Of a DNA stretch of 64,000 bases, positions 62,905 to 64,000 are shown one piece after another; positions within the stretch are counted from its first letter, which is position 1, and each line of letters opens with the position of its first letter. Below the pieces are notes generated by a model, which was not told the DNA's origin, searched no databases, and worked only from the letters and a program-made list of their open reading frames with translations. Both the position numbers and the translations under genes were made by a program. The stretch is from G963662655 sp963666875. Lineage in GTDB: Bacteria; Cloacimonadota; Cloacimonadia; Cloacimonadales; JAIOQZ01. The stretch covers positions 62,001-126,000 of the forward strand of contig CAXXPU010000016.1 in the NCBI GenBank assembly GCA_963666875.2, in the 5' to 3' direction.

Positions 62905-64000
62905 TTATTTCAATAGGAGCATCTTGCCGGTGACGGTTTGATCTGTCGACTCGAGACGATTCAGATAGACGCCGCTGGCGACCGCTTTACCGCTATCGTC
63001 CAGACCGTTCCACACATGGCTGTGCTCACCCACGTCTTGCACACCGTCGTAGAGCGTCTTGACCTTCTCGCCGCGGACGTTGTAGATACAGAGCGACACC
63101 TTTCCGGGCGCGGCGAGAGAGTAGCGGATAGTCGTGTTTGGATTGAACGGATTGGGCGAATTGCCGAGGTAGCGAATGGGGGCATCCGGCGTATCGGTGA
63201 TCGGATCTTCGACGCCGGCGGTCGAGCAATCGTAAATCCCCAGTCCGTTGCCTTCTGCCACGTAAACGTAACGATCGTCAAGCGCGACGTTGTATGCCAC
63301 ACCGAGATCATTGTAGTAGCCTGTCTCCACGGGGTAGGATGGATCGCGTATGTCGAAGACGCGTAGGCCTGCTCCGTAGTCCGAGACGTATGCGAAATCG
63401 CCGTCCGTCGTAACGTCCACAGCGGTGTCCGGTGTCGGGACCATTGCGAGCAACACCGGATTCTCGGGATTGCTCACATCGACGGTGATGAGTCCGTACT
63501 CGGTGTCAGCGATAACGGCGGTATTTCCCGTTACGGCAACATCGAATGAATGATAACCCAGTTCGGTAAAGCTTAAGACGATGGGATCGAGAGGATCTTC
63601 AATAGCGACAATCGTGATACCGTTATGCGAGGCGATGTAGGCGTAGTTGCCGGAGATGCATATCTTTCTACCTATCAATGATTCCATCTCTACTTCGATG
63701 GACGGATTGGTCGGATCGCTGATATCGGCGACACTCATCCTATGGTCTCCGATGCTGAAAACATAGTTCCCCGAGAAGGCTACACCATATACCGAACGTT
63801 CGAATTCGATTACTGCAAGCGGCTGGATCGCAGTCGGATCACTCACATCGAAAAGCCAACTGTCTCCCGATATAGTCCCTGCAATCGCAAGTCCGTCCGA
63901 AACTTCGATGCTAAAGGCGGTATCCTCAATCTCGTATGAATAGATCAGTACCGGATTGTGTGGATCGGAAATATCCAGTGCGTGGAAGTAGTCGTTCGAG
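62905..64000 (-). CDS. Secreted LVIVD-type beta-propeller protein with sorting domain (5' end outside window)
   Basis: 365 residues visible; the frame is open through 64000, so the N-terminus is missing. Repeats of the LVIVD type (ALDISDPHNPVLIYSYEIED, VADISDPTNPSIEVEMESLI, TVDVSNPENPVLLAMVPTPD, VFDIRDPSYPVETGYYNDLG) form a seven-bladed-like propeller, followed by a sorting domain (LGNSPNPFNPNTTIRYSLAA ... GKAVASGVYLNRL). Surface or secreted binding protein; ligand unknown. Same C-terminal signal as the two downstream proteins and the GLUG protein, implying a shared export system not encoded in this window. Confidence 0.8.
   Translation of the reverse strand, partial: SNDYFHALDISDPHNPVLIYSYEIEDTAFSIEVSDGLAIAGTISGDSWLFDVSDPTAIQPLAVIEFERSVYGVAFSGNYVFSIGDHRMSVADISDPTNPSIEVEMESLIGRKICISGNYAYIASHNGITIVAIEDPLDPIVLSFTELGYHSFDVAVTGNTAVIADTEYGLITVDVSNPENPVLLAMVPTPDTAVDVTTDGDFAYVSDYGAGLRVFDIRDPSYPVETGYYNDLGVAYNVALDDRYVYVAEGNGLGIYDCSTAGVEDPITDTPDAPIRYLGNSPNPFNPNTTIRYSLAAPGKVSLCIYNVRGEKVKTLYDGVQDVGEHSHVWNGLDDSGKAVASGVYLNRLESTDQTVTGKMLLLK

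Overview
The window reads as a bacterial chromosome segment from a flagellated, piliated member of the FCB-type or candidate-phylum lineages. This is inference: five secreted proteins are involved, and four of them end in a PNPFNP...GxYxxR(L)...LLK-type C-terminal (FlgD-Ig / type A sorting-like) domain, next to type IV pilus and multiple-flagellin genes. I cannot name the species.

Layout. (1) 1-4595, minus strand: a compact operon for a type IV pilus-like machine (coiled-coil lipoprotein with TPRs, PilT-like ATPase, PilM/PilN/TPR fusion, then a membrane coiled-coil protein running off the window). (2) 4926-10226, plus strand: a FlgN-like chaperone gene followed by four flagellin genes in tandem, each with a leader containing two ANGGA motifs, one of them in the Shine-Dalgarno; genes 3 and 4 share an additional structured leader, and gene 4 carries four single-base insertions. 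(3) 10227-15539: a hairpin-rich gap, a YkgJ-type Cys-cluster protein, two family-2 glycosyltransferases (the second frameshifted) and a frameshifted GLUG-repeat secreted protein. (4) 15649-49265: a GC-rich Mu-like transposable prophage with recognisable ends (TG...CA, repeated transposase-type sites with 21-22 bp phasing at both ends), S24 repressor, operator/enhancer-like array, split MuA-type transposase, MuB fragment, late genes for packaging, lysis and tail. It is heavily remodelled: an IS4-type element and an ankyrin gene sit in MuB, no portal or capsid genes are visible, and about 11.7 kb of opposite-strand cargo (a 2051-residue multidomain secreted protein and a type III restriction-modification pair) occupies the place of the head genes; a DUF1643-like gene interrupts the tail region; frameshifts and in-frame stops are frequent. 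(5) 49400-64000: a second S24 regulator, a DUF4932-like metalloprotease, a beta-propeller sensor that has a histidine phosphoacceptor region but no ATPase domain, a DUF1670-like tandem pair, and three secreted sorting-domain proteins on the minus strand.

Most unusual signals: two short double-hairpin insertions (about 45 nt each) that break two adjacent, translationally organised phage genes at 40494-40540 and 40954-40996 and share the layout hairpin-GAATCC-hairpin; the 22-bp-phased TGTCCAAGTGCTC array near the transposase; the flagellin leader structures; and the cargo-for-capsid replacement in the prophage. Several frameshifts lie in G-runs, so assembly or read error must be excluded before calling them biological.
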